DNA from: Propionibacteriaceae bacterium
GTDB taxonomy: Bacteria > Actinomycetota > Actinomycetes > Propionibacteriales > Propionibacteriaceae
Reading direction: 5' to 3'
Assembly (NCBI GenBank): GCA_025923975.1
Contig: JAICEV010000192.1
Coordinates: 1 to 6,897 of the forward strand
DNA length: 6,897 nucleotides
Below, one piece after another: positions 1 to 5,250 of the stretch; positions within the stretch are counted from its first letter, which is position 1, and each line of letters begins with the position of its first letter. Both the position numbers and the translations under genes were made by a program. Below the pieces are notes generated by a model. That model did not search any database, was not told the origin of the DNA, and was given only the letters and a program-made list of their open reading frames with translations.

Positions 1-795
1 CTTCTTTATGCCGGAGTATTCGCCGATTTCATCAGCAGTCAATGTGGTCTTCTTGATCAATTCGTCACGCCATTGCCGGGCCGCGACGGTGTTAGTGACC
101 AAGATCAGCGTGGTCGCACTGGCCCGAGCCATCGCAGCTGCCCCGACGATCGTCTTACCGGCGCCGCACGGCAGCACGACCACACCAGAACCGCCGTGCC
201 AGAAGGAGTCAGCGGCCTGGCCCTGATAGGGACGCAGCGTCCACCCGCGTTGATTGAGACTGATCGCGTGTGCCTCACCGTCCACGTAACCGGCCAAGTC
301 ATCGGCGGGCCAGCCGAGCTTAAGCAGCACCTGCTTCAGGTGCCCACGCTCGGACGGGTGGACAACGACGCTGTCGTCGTCGATCTTGCCGCCGAGCAGT
401 CCTTTGACCTTGCTGCTCCGCAGCACCTCGGTGAGCACCGCACGATCGCTGCTGACCAAGATCAAGCCGTGCGTTGGGTGCTTCTCGATCCGCAGTCGGC
501 CATAGCGGTCCATCGTCTCCGCGACATCCACCAACAAAGAGTTCGGCACCGGGTAGCGGCTGTAGGTCAGCAGCGTGTCGACCACCTGTTCGGCGTCGTG
601 GCCTGCCGCGCGGGCGTTCCATAGCCCGAGCGGTGTCAACCGGTAGGTATGGATGTGCTCCGGCGCTCGCTCCAGCTCGGCGAAGGGGGCGATCGCGATC
701 CGGCAGGCAGCGGCCGCAGGATGATCAACTTCCAATAGCAGAGAACGGTCGGACTGTACGACGAGCGGTCCTGGGCCGTCGAAGGATGCCGGCAT
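1..795 (-). CDS. xpb: XPB/ERCC3-type DNA repair helicase (N-terminal 265 residues, runs off left edge)
   Basis: Superfamily 2, 3'-to-5' DNA helicase of the bacterial XPB type, expected to be cytoplasmic and to act in DNA repair or transcription-linked DNA opening. Seen: residues 1-180 form the N-terminal region of bacterial XPB proteins. The helicase core then begins with a Q-motif-like LRPYQ at 187-191, Walker A PCGAGKT at 209-215 (catalytic K214, T215), and motif Ia LVTNTVAARQW at 232-242, followed by the RDEL segment. The window ends at residue 265, so the DEAD/DEVH box, motifs III-VI and the thumb region lie outside; family members are about 550 residues. The ATG at 795-793 is chosen because an in-frame stop lies four codons upstream and because it overlaps the TGA of the upstream fibronectin-domain gene by one base (TGATG), suggesting translational coupling. 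An AGAGG lies 12 bases upstream, rather far. It is the fourth gene of the minus-strand run. Confidence 0.95.
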   Translation of the reverse strand, partial: MPASFDGPGPLVVQSDRSLLLEVDHPAAAACRIAIAPFAELERAPEHIHTYRLTPLGLWNARAAGHDAEQVVDTLLTYSRYPVPNSLLVDVAETMDRYGRLRIEKHPTHGLILVSSDRAVLTEVLRSSKVKGLLGGKIDDDSVVVHPSERGHLKQVLLKLGWPADDLAGYVDGEAHAISLNQRGWTLRPYQGQAADSFWHGGSGVVVLPCGAGKTIVGAAAMARASATTLILVTNTVAARQWRDELIKKTTLTADEIGEYSGIKK

Positions 796-1556
796 CAGCG
801 GTTCTTACCTCTGGGTTCGGAGCTGTCATCTGTCGCTGATGCGCTGGGTGAGTCTTTTCGGCCGTCGGGTCGGCCCGAATCGTTCGGCTCGGCAGTTGGC
901 GTCGGCGACTCAGTTGGCGTCGGCGCATCCGTCGGCTCGGGCGAAGGCCTCGTTATCACCAATGTTGGTGAACTTCGACTCTGGTTTCCGGCTGCATCAA
1001 GTGCGCGAATCTGTATCACATGCTGACGGCTGTCGTCATTGAACCACCGCAACCTGGCCTGCGTCTCCGCTGTGGTCGCGACTTCGAAACCGTTGAGCCA
1101 AATGCGGTAGCCGATTACTCCTACGTTGTCTCTTGCCGCGGGCCACTTCAGGTTGAGCCGATTCGCTGTCACTGCCGACGGTTCGATATCGGCTACCGGC
1201 TGCGGCGGTTCCGAGTCCTTGGCGCCTTTCGGCTCGACCACAGCTTTCCGAGTCGAGTGGCCTCTGTCATTGTCGGGCTTCTGCGCGGCAGCGTCAGTTG
1301 GCTTCATCGCCGGGTCCGCTGCCGGAGAGTGGTCAACGTCATCTCCGGCACCGGGGTCGCGATCCCTGCTCGGTGAGGCTGACTGTGGTGACGTATCCGG
1401 TTGGGCTCCGGCAGGCTGAGTCGTCGGCTCGTCGTTGGCTTTGGGGACACCGAGCTGTTCCGGCGAGCGCGCGATGCTGGGTACGAGATAGAGGGATCCG
1501 ACACCGAGAGCGCACACGCCGAAGACGATCATTCGTCTGATGGTCGCGGCGCGCAT
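795..1556 (-). CDS. Membrane-anchored or secreted protein with one fibronectin type III domain
   Basis: 253 residues, specific function unknown. Seen: a basic start (R2, R7, R8), then one hydrophobic segment at about 9-26 that could be a Sec signal peptide or uncleaved anchor. A low-complexity linker rich in Pro, Ala, Asp and Ser follows (about 31-115). A fibronectin type III domain spans about 117-202, recognisable from DNVGVIGYRIWLNG at 143-156 and the closing ALDAAGNQS at 185-193. A Pro/Thr/Ser tail ends the protein (205-253). There is no catalytic domain, sortase motif or acceptable lipobox around C15. FN3 domains in bacteria are usually extracellular binding or spacer modules, so the domain is inferred to face outward. 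Start: a stop codon lies four codons upstream; the only other early start is M9, which would remove the basic N-terminus. No clear Shine-Dalgarno is present, but TAGACT lies exactly 6 bases upstream. It sits oddly between a helicase-associated gene and xpb. Confidence 0.85.
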   Translation of the reverse strand: MRAATIRRMIVFGVCALGVGSLYLVPSIARSPEQLGVPKANDEPTTQPAGAQPDTSPQSASPSRDRDPGAGDDVDHSPAADPAMKPTDAAAQKPDNDRGHSTRKAVVEPKGAKDSEPPQPVADIEPSAVTANRLNLKWPAARDNVGVIGYRIWLNGFEVATTAETQARLRWFNDDSRQHVIQIRALDAAGNQSRSSPTLVITRPSPEPTDAPTPTESPTPTAEPNDSGRPDGRKDSPSASATDDSSEPRGKNR

Positions 1557-1562
1557 CCGCTC

Positions 1563-1568
1563 AGTCTA
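1563..1568 (-). promoter_or_regulatory. Possible -10 hexamer (TAGACT) for leaderless expression of the FN3 gene
   Basis: TAGACT fits the TANNNT actinobacterial -10 pattern and ends exactly 6 bases before the ATG at 1556, which would place the transcript start at or next to the start codon. This agrees with the lack of a good ribosome binding site. No convincing -35 is visible at 16-18 bases upstream (a CCTCCT sits there), so this may be chance; the gene could simply be read through from the upstream helicase-associated gene. Confidence 0.3.
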
Positions 1569-1579
1569 GTGATGGGCTC

Positions 1580-1593
1580 GCCCTCAGGAGGGC
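1580..1593 (-). repeat. Short perfect inverted repeat in the 51-base gap between the helicase-associated gene and the FN3 gene
   Basis: GCCCTC and GAGGGC flank a 2-base centre; as RNA this gives at most a 5-bp stem with a 4-base loop. It lies 14 bases after the TAA of the upstream gene. There is no U-run after it, so it is not a standard intrinsic terminator. It could slow polymerase, protect an RNA end, or be chance. This gap is otherwise empty except for the candidate -10. Confidence 0.35.
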
Positions 1594-1607
1594 TGCTAAC
1601 ACGGCTT

Positions 1608-3821
1608 TTACGCCCTGCCAGACGAGGGAACTACGGAGGCAATGCGTGCCAATGGGATGGTCACGATCTGCGCACTGTCACGGTCGACTGCTCGTACGGC
1701 ACCGGCAGTGAGATCCAGAGGTGCCAACTCGCGCTCGGTCCGACTGCCGTCGGCTGTGACATAGATCACTCGCACCGCCGCAGCCGAGCGAGTAGCCGAT
1801 CGGAGCTGTTCGATGGTGCCTTCGGTCGCCGCCCCGACCGCCTTCGCTGGGTTGACCGGAGGTTCCCGTGCCAGCAAGGCAGCGGCCACCTCAGCAGCAG
1901 AAGCGACTCTGCTCTGTTCCTCTGCGCGGGAACTTGCCCGCCGCGTGGGCGGCGGCATGATCACGTCGCCAGCACCATTCTCGACTGCTGGAGTATGGCC
2001 CAGCTCACGGAGTAACGGAACCAGTTCATCCGCATCGACGGCAGCGACCAGGACTCCGGGGCCGATTGAGCGGAGTCCGAGCCCTGAGGCAGTGGGATGA
2101 GCGAGCAGCGCCGCGGCCTGGGCCTGGTCGGCCATCTGGACGTAGCAACCGGCCGGGCCAACTCGAATGCTGCCGTAACGCCTCCCCACGTCGCCGACCA
2201 GATAGTGGAGCGCCTGGGGCACTTCAGTAGTCGAGTGCTTTTCCAGCCAAAGCTGAATGTCTGCTTCCGACCACCCCAGGTCGAAAGCGCGCCGCAGCGA
2301 GTTGGCGCTGAACCGATAGACGCTGCCGCCGCCCCGGGACTCCTGATCAGCAAGCAGCCGCAGCTCGGCGGCGACGGTGTGCTCGAGCGGCCCTGCGGTG
2401 ACCGCTGTGAGATCGGTCTGGATGACAAAGTGTGCGACGGGAGCAGGAAAAAGCTCAGTCAGTTCGGTCGGCATCGGCTGACCCGGCTGCAGGGGAACTC
2501 TCGCGAACGAGGACACAGCGTGGAGTGCTGAAAGCCCCAGCCAGGACGCCTCACGCCAGGTCCACTGCACCAACTGTTTGGCCGTCAGCGGTCCGTGGCT
2601 CAGGCGGGGCCGATGCCATGCGGCGGCATCTGTGAGTTGGTCCAGATTGAGGACGGTGCCTGGCTCTGCTCCGGCAATAAGCCGCAGAACGGTCAGGCGC
2701 AGGCCCGCCGCCGAAGGTGCGTACGCCTCCTGACCGAGTGGGTGGCCACCGGCTTCGCTGGATCGGGCGAAGAAACGATTTGCGGCAAGCCACCCTTCGA
2801 CGACCAGCCGCCAGCGAATTGCGGCATCGCCGCCAAGCCATTGGTCGTAGTCGGGTGTCGGTAGCAGCACCGCAGTCCTTGCCGGCGCGATGAGCCGAGT
2901 GGCCGCAGCGCACTCGACGACGAAGGTGGCGTGAGCCGGGTCGGTGCCAAGGTGCTGCGCGAGGATCGCGACATCGCGGCTGCCGAGCCCGCCTCCGCGC
3001 AGTAGTTTGTGCGGGATTGACTCAATGCGATCCGCAACCAACTCGATGTCGTGCAGCAACGCGAAGGCAGCGCCAGCAGCTGCCCGGTCGACAAGATCCG
3101 GGTCACGGCGTTGTCCGGTGATCACCGGTGTCTCGGTCGCTACTGGCTCCGCAGTGAACCTGCCACCCCGCAGCCGCCACGCCACTTCCCGCGGGATGAT
3201 CACCGTCTGGGAGTCCAGGGGCCGAAGCAGCTGGCGACTCAATAGGCGCTCCACCGGCGAGCTGGCCGATGCGACGGTCACACTCCGGTCGGCCTGCCGT
3301 ACAGCGCCGGTCGGCGACCACAGGAGTCGTTCCAGTACCGCGCGGGCCTCGGCGCCACACGCGTCCATTGCCGCATCGATCTGTGCATCCGACATCGGGC
3401 GGGCCGGCGGGGGAGCCAGACCGCCTGGATAGGGCTCAAACGCCTCGCGGACCGGCCGTACCAGGTGCAGCTGATCGTTTTCACCCCAGAGCAAGCCCCG
3501 CTCTCGGAGCCGCTGCAGCGCCGCAGCGACCGTCACCCGGGGCTTTCGGAGCAGAGCTTCAAGATCGTCAACAGACGCTGGATCAGGCAATGCGGCCAGG
3601 GCTTCGGCGACAGTTCGCAGCCAACTATTGAGCTCGTCGATCGCTCGAGTGATCGAGGCCGACGTAGTGGACCGGCTTGCCAGCTCGGCGAGGTCCTCTG
3701 GAACGGGGTCGAGGAGATCGAGACGTGCGGAGAGCAATCCGGCCAGCTCCTCGGCCGACATGGCACGCAGGGCCTCGGTCAAGGTGCGTGGCCGCGGCTG
3801 CTCACTCGGCGCGGTCGCCAT
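1608..3821 (-). CDS. Helicase-associated protein, XPB/Ssl2-like (Helicase_C_3), with WYL-like C-terminus
   Basis: 737 residues, cytoplasmic, no membrane segments. Members of this actinobacterial family (mycobacterial Rv0862c type, about 750 residues) carry a domain related to the N-terminal region of eukaryotic XPB/Ssl2 and usually sit beside xpb, as here; they lack a helicase motor. Seen: a winged-helix-like segment at about 84-126; a long alpha-rich middle; and the Helicase_C_3 signature at about 464-600, with VIQTDLTAV (466-474), LLADQESRGGGSVYRFS (489-505), VPQALHYLVGDVGRRYG (534-550) and RVG (553-555). A beta-rich tail at about 681-731 (VRVIYV, ELAPLDL, ARIASV) resembles a WYL domain. 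No Walker A or DEAD box is present, so it is probably a partner or regulator rather than a helicase. Start: the frame stays open to 3956, but the ATG at 3821 follows the upstream stop by 2 bases and has GGGGG 5 bases before it. The upstream extension would overlap the neighbouring gene by 130 bases. Confidence 0.9.
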   Translation of the reverse strand: MATAPSEQPRPRTLTEALRAMSAEELAGLLSARLDLLDPVPEDLAELASRSTTSASITRAIDELNSWLRTVAEALAALPDPASVDDLEALLRKPRVTVAAALQRLRERGLLWGENDQLHLVRPVREAFEPYPGGLAPPPARPMSDAQIDAAMDACGAEARAVLERLLWSPTGAVRQADRSVTVASASSPVERLLSRQLLRPLDSQTVIIPREVAWRLRGGRFTAEPVATETPVITGQRRDPDLVDRAAAGAAFALLHDIELVADRIESIPHKLLRGGGLGSRDVAILAQHLGTDPAHATFVVECAAATRLIAPARTAVLLPTPDYDQWLGGDAAIRWRLVVEGWLAANRFFARSSEAGGHPLGQEAYAPSAAGLRLTVLRLIAGAEPGTVLNLDQLTDAAAWHRPRLSHGPLTAKQLVQWTWREASWLGLSALHAVSSFARVPLQPGQPMPTELTELFPAPVAHFVIQTDLTAVTAGPLEHTVAAELRLLADQESRGGGSVYRFSANSLRRAFDLGWSEADIQLWLEKHSTTEVPQALHYLVGDVGRRYGSIRVGPAGCYVQMADQAQAAALLAHPTASGLGLRSIGPGVLVAAVDADELVPLLRELGHTPAVENGAGDVIMPPPTRRASSRAEEQSRVASAAEVAAALLAREPPVNPAKAVGAATEGTIEQLRSATRSAAAVRVIYVTADGSRTERELAPLDLTAGAVRAVDRDSAQIVTIPLARIASVVPSSGRA

Positions 3822-3831
3822 CCCTACCCCC
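3822..3831 (-). promoter_or_regulatory. G-rich ribosome binding site that fixes the helicase-associated gene start
   Basis: GGGGGTAGGG sits directly before the ATG at 3821 and contains the TAG stop of the preceding gene. Its five-G block, five bases from the ATG, can pair with the CCUCC of 16S rRNA. Together with the 2-base gene spacing it argues for translational coupling and against the longer open frame that begins at 3956. Confidence 0.6.
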
Positions 3832-4663
3832 AGGGAGATCCATACGTCGGAGGAGGTGTGGAGTCTGCCTTGAGGCGGCGATAGATCAAGAACAGCGTGC
3901 TGATCAGCAGCCCCCAGCAGAGCACCAAGCCCCAGCTGCCAAGGAATCCCCACCAATCACCAAAACCGGTATCGACGATCAGCGTGCCGAGGATGCCGAG
4001 TATGGCGAGCAGCCCGATGCCGATCCTGAAAGCGCGCCGCACCTCCTCCTGCGCGACTTTCACTCGACCTACCAGGCCGAGAGCAATCCAGAGAACGATC
4101 GGTGAGACGACATACACCAAGCCGCCGATGACCAGGCAGATGCAAAGGCCCGGGGTCGCGGCATCGAGGACGGCCTTAGCGGTGACCGGACTTGTTGGTC
4201 GCGGCTGGTGGCCGTACGGTCCGGGGCCAAACCAGTCAGGGGTCCCCGGCGTCGGAAAATTACTCTGCGTGGGGCTGACTCCGCCACGTACGCCCAACGG
4301 CTGGTCCGGTGGTGGGTAATGCGCCTCCGGCGGTGGCGTCCATGCGGCCGTTGTGGCAGGCGCAGTCGGCGGGCCGGACGGCGGTGCCCAATGCACCGCT
4401 CCCCAGGCCGAGTCCGACGTCATGGTGCTGGACACCACGGCAAACGGTTTCTGCGGGTCGCGGGGCTCCTCACGCACGGGAGTCAAAGTGGACAGTGGCG
4501 CCACGGAACCCTCCGGCAAATCGAAGACGGGCCGGTTCTTGGGCGCCCAGGCAGCCATCTGTGTGTACGGCGGGGCAGTCTCCAAAGGCGGGGCCTCGGG
4601 GTTCTGGAACTCAGAGGGGCGCTCGATCGGCGCGTACTCCGGACCGTCCTCCCACGTTGCCAT
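3824..4663 (-). CDS. Proline-rich protein with C-terminal membrane segments, unknown function
   Basis: 279 residues; not recognised as a named family. Seen: an opening MATWEDGPEYAPIERP that looks familiar from actinobacterial hypothetical proteins; a long Pro/Ala/Thr-rich, probably disordered and soluble part (about 1-165); then hydrophobic segments at about 173-197 (long, perhaps a hairpin of two), 213-230 and 238-261, ending in YRRLK and a short Pro/Gly tail. The basic and charged stretch VGRVKVAQEEVRRAFR (198-213) should lie at a membrane surface. Topology is not certain. It is the first gene of the minus-strand run and is 2 bases from the helicase-associated gene, so co-expression is likely. 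Start: the frame is open to 4759, but the extra 32 residues (Arg/Cys-rich) look unlike protein, and a TACGAT -10 lies exactly 6 bases before the ATG at 4663, favouring a leaderless message. It could be a scaffold or sensor; this is a guess. Confidence 0.8.
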   Translation of the reverse strand: MATWEDGPEYAPIERPSEFQNPEAPPLETAPPYTQMAAWAPKNRPVFDLPEGSVAPLSTLTPVREEPRDPQKPFAVVSSTMTSDSAWGAVHWAPPSGPPTAPATTAAWTPPPEAHYPPPDQPLGVRGGVSPTQSNFPTPGTPDWFGPGPYGHQPRPTSPVTAKAVLDAATPGLCICLVIGGLVYVVSPIVLWIALGLVGRVKVAQEEVRRAFRIGIGLLAILGILGTLIVDTGFGDWWGFLGSWGLVLCWGLLISTLFLIYRRLKADSTPPPTYGSPWG

Positions 4664-4669
4664 GCAGTC

Positions 4670-4698
4670 ATCGTAGACGCGGGTACGGCTGATGCAGT
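4670..4698 (-). promoter_or_regulatory. Probable leaderless promoter of the minus-strand operon
   Basis: TACGAT (4675-4670) matches TANNNT and is followed by 6 bases and then the ATG at 4663, so transcription would begin at the start codon. There is no Shine-Dalgarno in front of this ATG, in agreement with leaderless translation. The hexamer 17 bases upstream, ACTGCA (4698-4693), is a poor -35, which suggests an activator or an alternative sigma factor. A perfect inverted repeat lies just upstream at 4701-4715. Confidence 0.5.
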
Positions 4699-4700
4699 GC

Positions 4701-4715
4701 CTGCGGAAACCGCAG
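4701..4715. repeat. Perfect inverted repeat CTGCGG-AAA-CCGCAG between the divergent promoters
   Basis: Two 6-base arms separated by AAA. Counted from a leaderless start at 4663 it covers about -38 to -52, immediately upstream of the weak -35, where activators commonly bind; it is also about 60 bases upstream of the cold-shock -35. It could be an operator shared by the two directions. As RNA it would be a 6-bp, 3-base-loop hairpin without a U-run, so a terminator is unlikely. Confidence 0.4.
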
Positions 4716-4771
4716 CGGCTGAGATTGAATAGCCTGGCTAAATATCGGTGTTCAGTCACCGAGTTTCGCTG

Positions 4772-4800
4772 TTGGGGCCAGGGAATGAAACGGCTACGCT
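4772..4800 (+). promoter_or_regulatory. Sigma70-like promoter for the cold-shock gene
   Basis: TTGGGG (4772-4777) and TACGCT (4795-4800) are 17 bases apart, a plausible actinobacterial housekeeping promoter. Transcription would start near 4806-4808 and give a leader of about 60 bases before the GTG at 4867. GGGAAT between the two elements also loosely resembles half-sites of alternative sigma factors, but no complete second element is seen. Confidence 0.5.
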
Positions 4801-4828
4801 TAGCGGGCTGTAGGTGGGGGTAAACGAC

Positions 4829-4885
4829 ATGCCGGTGAACCGGCGACAGAGCAAGCGAGGTTGGACGTGCCTGTTGGCAAGGTGA
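4829..4885 (+). CDS. Possible 18-codon upstream ORF overlapping the cold-shock start
   Basis: An ATG at 4829 is preceded by a strong Shine-Dalgarno-like AGGTGGGGG (4812-4820) with 8 bases between. It encodes a basic 18-residue peptide (starting MPVNRRQSKRG) ending at TGA 4883-4885. The frame differs from that of the cold-shock gene and runs past its GTG at 4867, so ribosomes using it would cover the true start. It may act as a regulatory leader peptide, or may be a chance frame in a leader. No homology is recognised. Confidence 0.25.
   Translation: MPVNRRQSKRGWTCLLAR
4831..4844 (+). repeat. Leader hairpin GCCGGT-GA-ACCGGC in the cold-shock 5' region
   Basis: A perfect 6+6 inverted repeat with a 2-base centre, folding as a 5-bp GC-rich stem with a UGAA loop. 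It lies inside the predicted leader, begins at the last base of the possible upstream ATG, and ends 12 bases before the GAGG of the cold-shock ribosome binding site. Cold-shock leaders in other bacteria are often structured and temperature-responsive, so a regulatory role is plausible but unproven. Confidence 0.4.
4857..4860 (+). promoter_or_regulatory. Ribosome binding site GAGG that decides the cold-shock start
   Basis: GAGG is followed by 6 bases and then GTG at 4867, normal spacing. The in-frame TTG at 4861 directly touches the GAGG, which is too close for initiation, so GTG is the better start and gives the family-typical MPxGKV beginning. Confidence 0.65.
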
Positions 4886-5250
4886 GGTTTTACGACGCCG
4901 AAAAGGGCTTCGGCTTCCTGACCAAGGATGAGGGCGGTGACGTCTATGTCCGCGCTAACGCGTTGCCTCCCGGCGTCACGACATTGAAGGCCGGCCAGCG
5001 AGTCGAGTTCGGTGTCGTGGAGGGACGCAAGGGCGAGCAGGCACTTTCGGTCCACATCGTGGAGCTCCCGCCCTCGCTATCCAAGGCGCATCGTAAGCCT
5101 CCGGAGCAGATGACGGTGATCGTCGAGGACCTGATCAAGATGCTCGACGGCATCGGCAACGGCTATCGCCGCGGCCGTCATCCTGATGTCAAGACGGCAA
5201 AGAAGGTCGCCACCGTCCTGCGAGCAGTGGCGGACGAACTCGAGCTTTAG
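4867..5250 (+). CDS. Cold-shock domain protein, long actinobacterial type with helical C-terminal tail
   Basis: 127 residues. Cold-shock proteins are small cytoplasmic single-strand RNA/DNA binders that melt secondary structure in messages. Seen: a cold-shock domain at about 2-66 with RNP1 KGFGFL (13-18) and RNP2-like DVYVRA (25-30), then a tail at about 78-127 predicted to be helical (QMTVIVEDLIKML, TAKKVATVLRAVADELEL). This two-part, 125-135-residue form is typical of actinobacteria and resembles mycobacterial CspB more than the 67-residue CspA type. The RNP2 His of classical CspA is Arg here, as I recall for the mycobacterial protein. The usual Trp of KVKWF is replaced by Phe (KVRFYD, F8), which is less usual. 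Start at GTG 4867 by ribosome-site spacing; the TTG at 4861 would add two residues. It is divergent from the minus-strand operon, and its TAG at 5248-5250 abuts the stop of the convergent transporter gene. Confidence 0.92.
   Translation: MPVGKVRFYDAEKGFGFLTKDEGGDVYVRANALPPGVTTLKAGQRVEFGVVEGRKGEQALSVHIVELPPSLSKAHRKPPEQMTVIVEDLIKMLDGIGNGYRRGRHPDVKTAKKVATVLRAVADELEL

Noticed and set aside
73..624. Long plus-strand open frame opposite xpb
   Set aside because: The minus-strand frame has clear XPB motifs (Walker A, motif Ia); this is an antisense shadow of GC-rich coding DNA.
1510..1521. Lipobox at C15 of the FN3 protein
   Set aside because: The three residues before the Cys are F-G-V, which do not fit the [LVI][ASTVI][GAS] pattern.
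1578..1595. Intrinsic terminator between the helicase-associated and FN3 genes
   Set aside because: The stem is only about 5 bp and no T-run follows it on the minus strand.
1401..2015. 204-codon plus-strand open frame across the FN3/helicase-associated junction
   Set aside because: It spans two recognisable minus-strand genes, has no protein-family character and no ribosome site.
3822..3956. N-terminal extension of the helicase-associated protein to a start at 3956
   Set aside because: It would overlap the upstream gene by 130 bases, while the ATG at 3821 has a G-rich ribosome site and 2-base spacing.
4670..4692. PafBC-type DNA-damage promoter (TTGTCRGTG-N8-TANNNT) for the operon
   Set aside because: The nonamer at the right distance from TACGAT matches only about four of nine positions.
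4664..4759. 32-residue N-terminal extension of the Pro-rich membrane protein
   Set aside because: The Arg/Cys-rich sequence looks non-coding and covers the candidate promoter and inverted repeat.
4861..4863. TTG as the cold-shock start
   Set aside because: It touches the GAGG ribosome site; GTG six bases further fits spacing and the family N-terminus.
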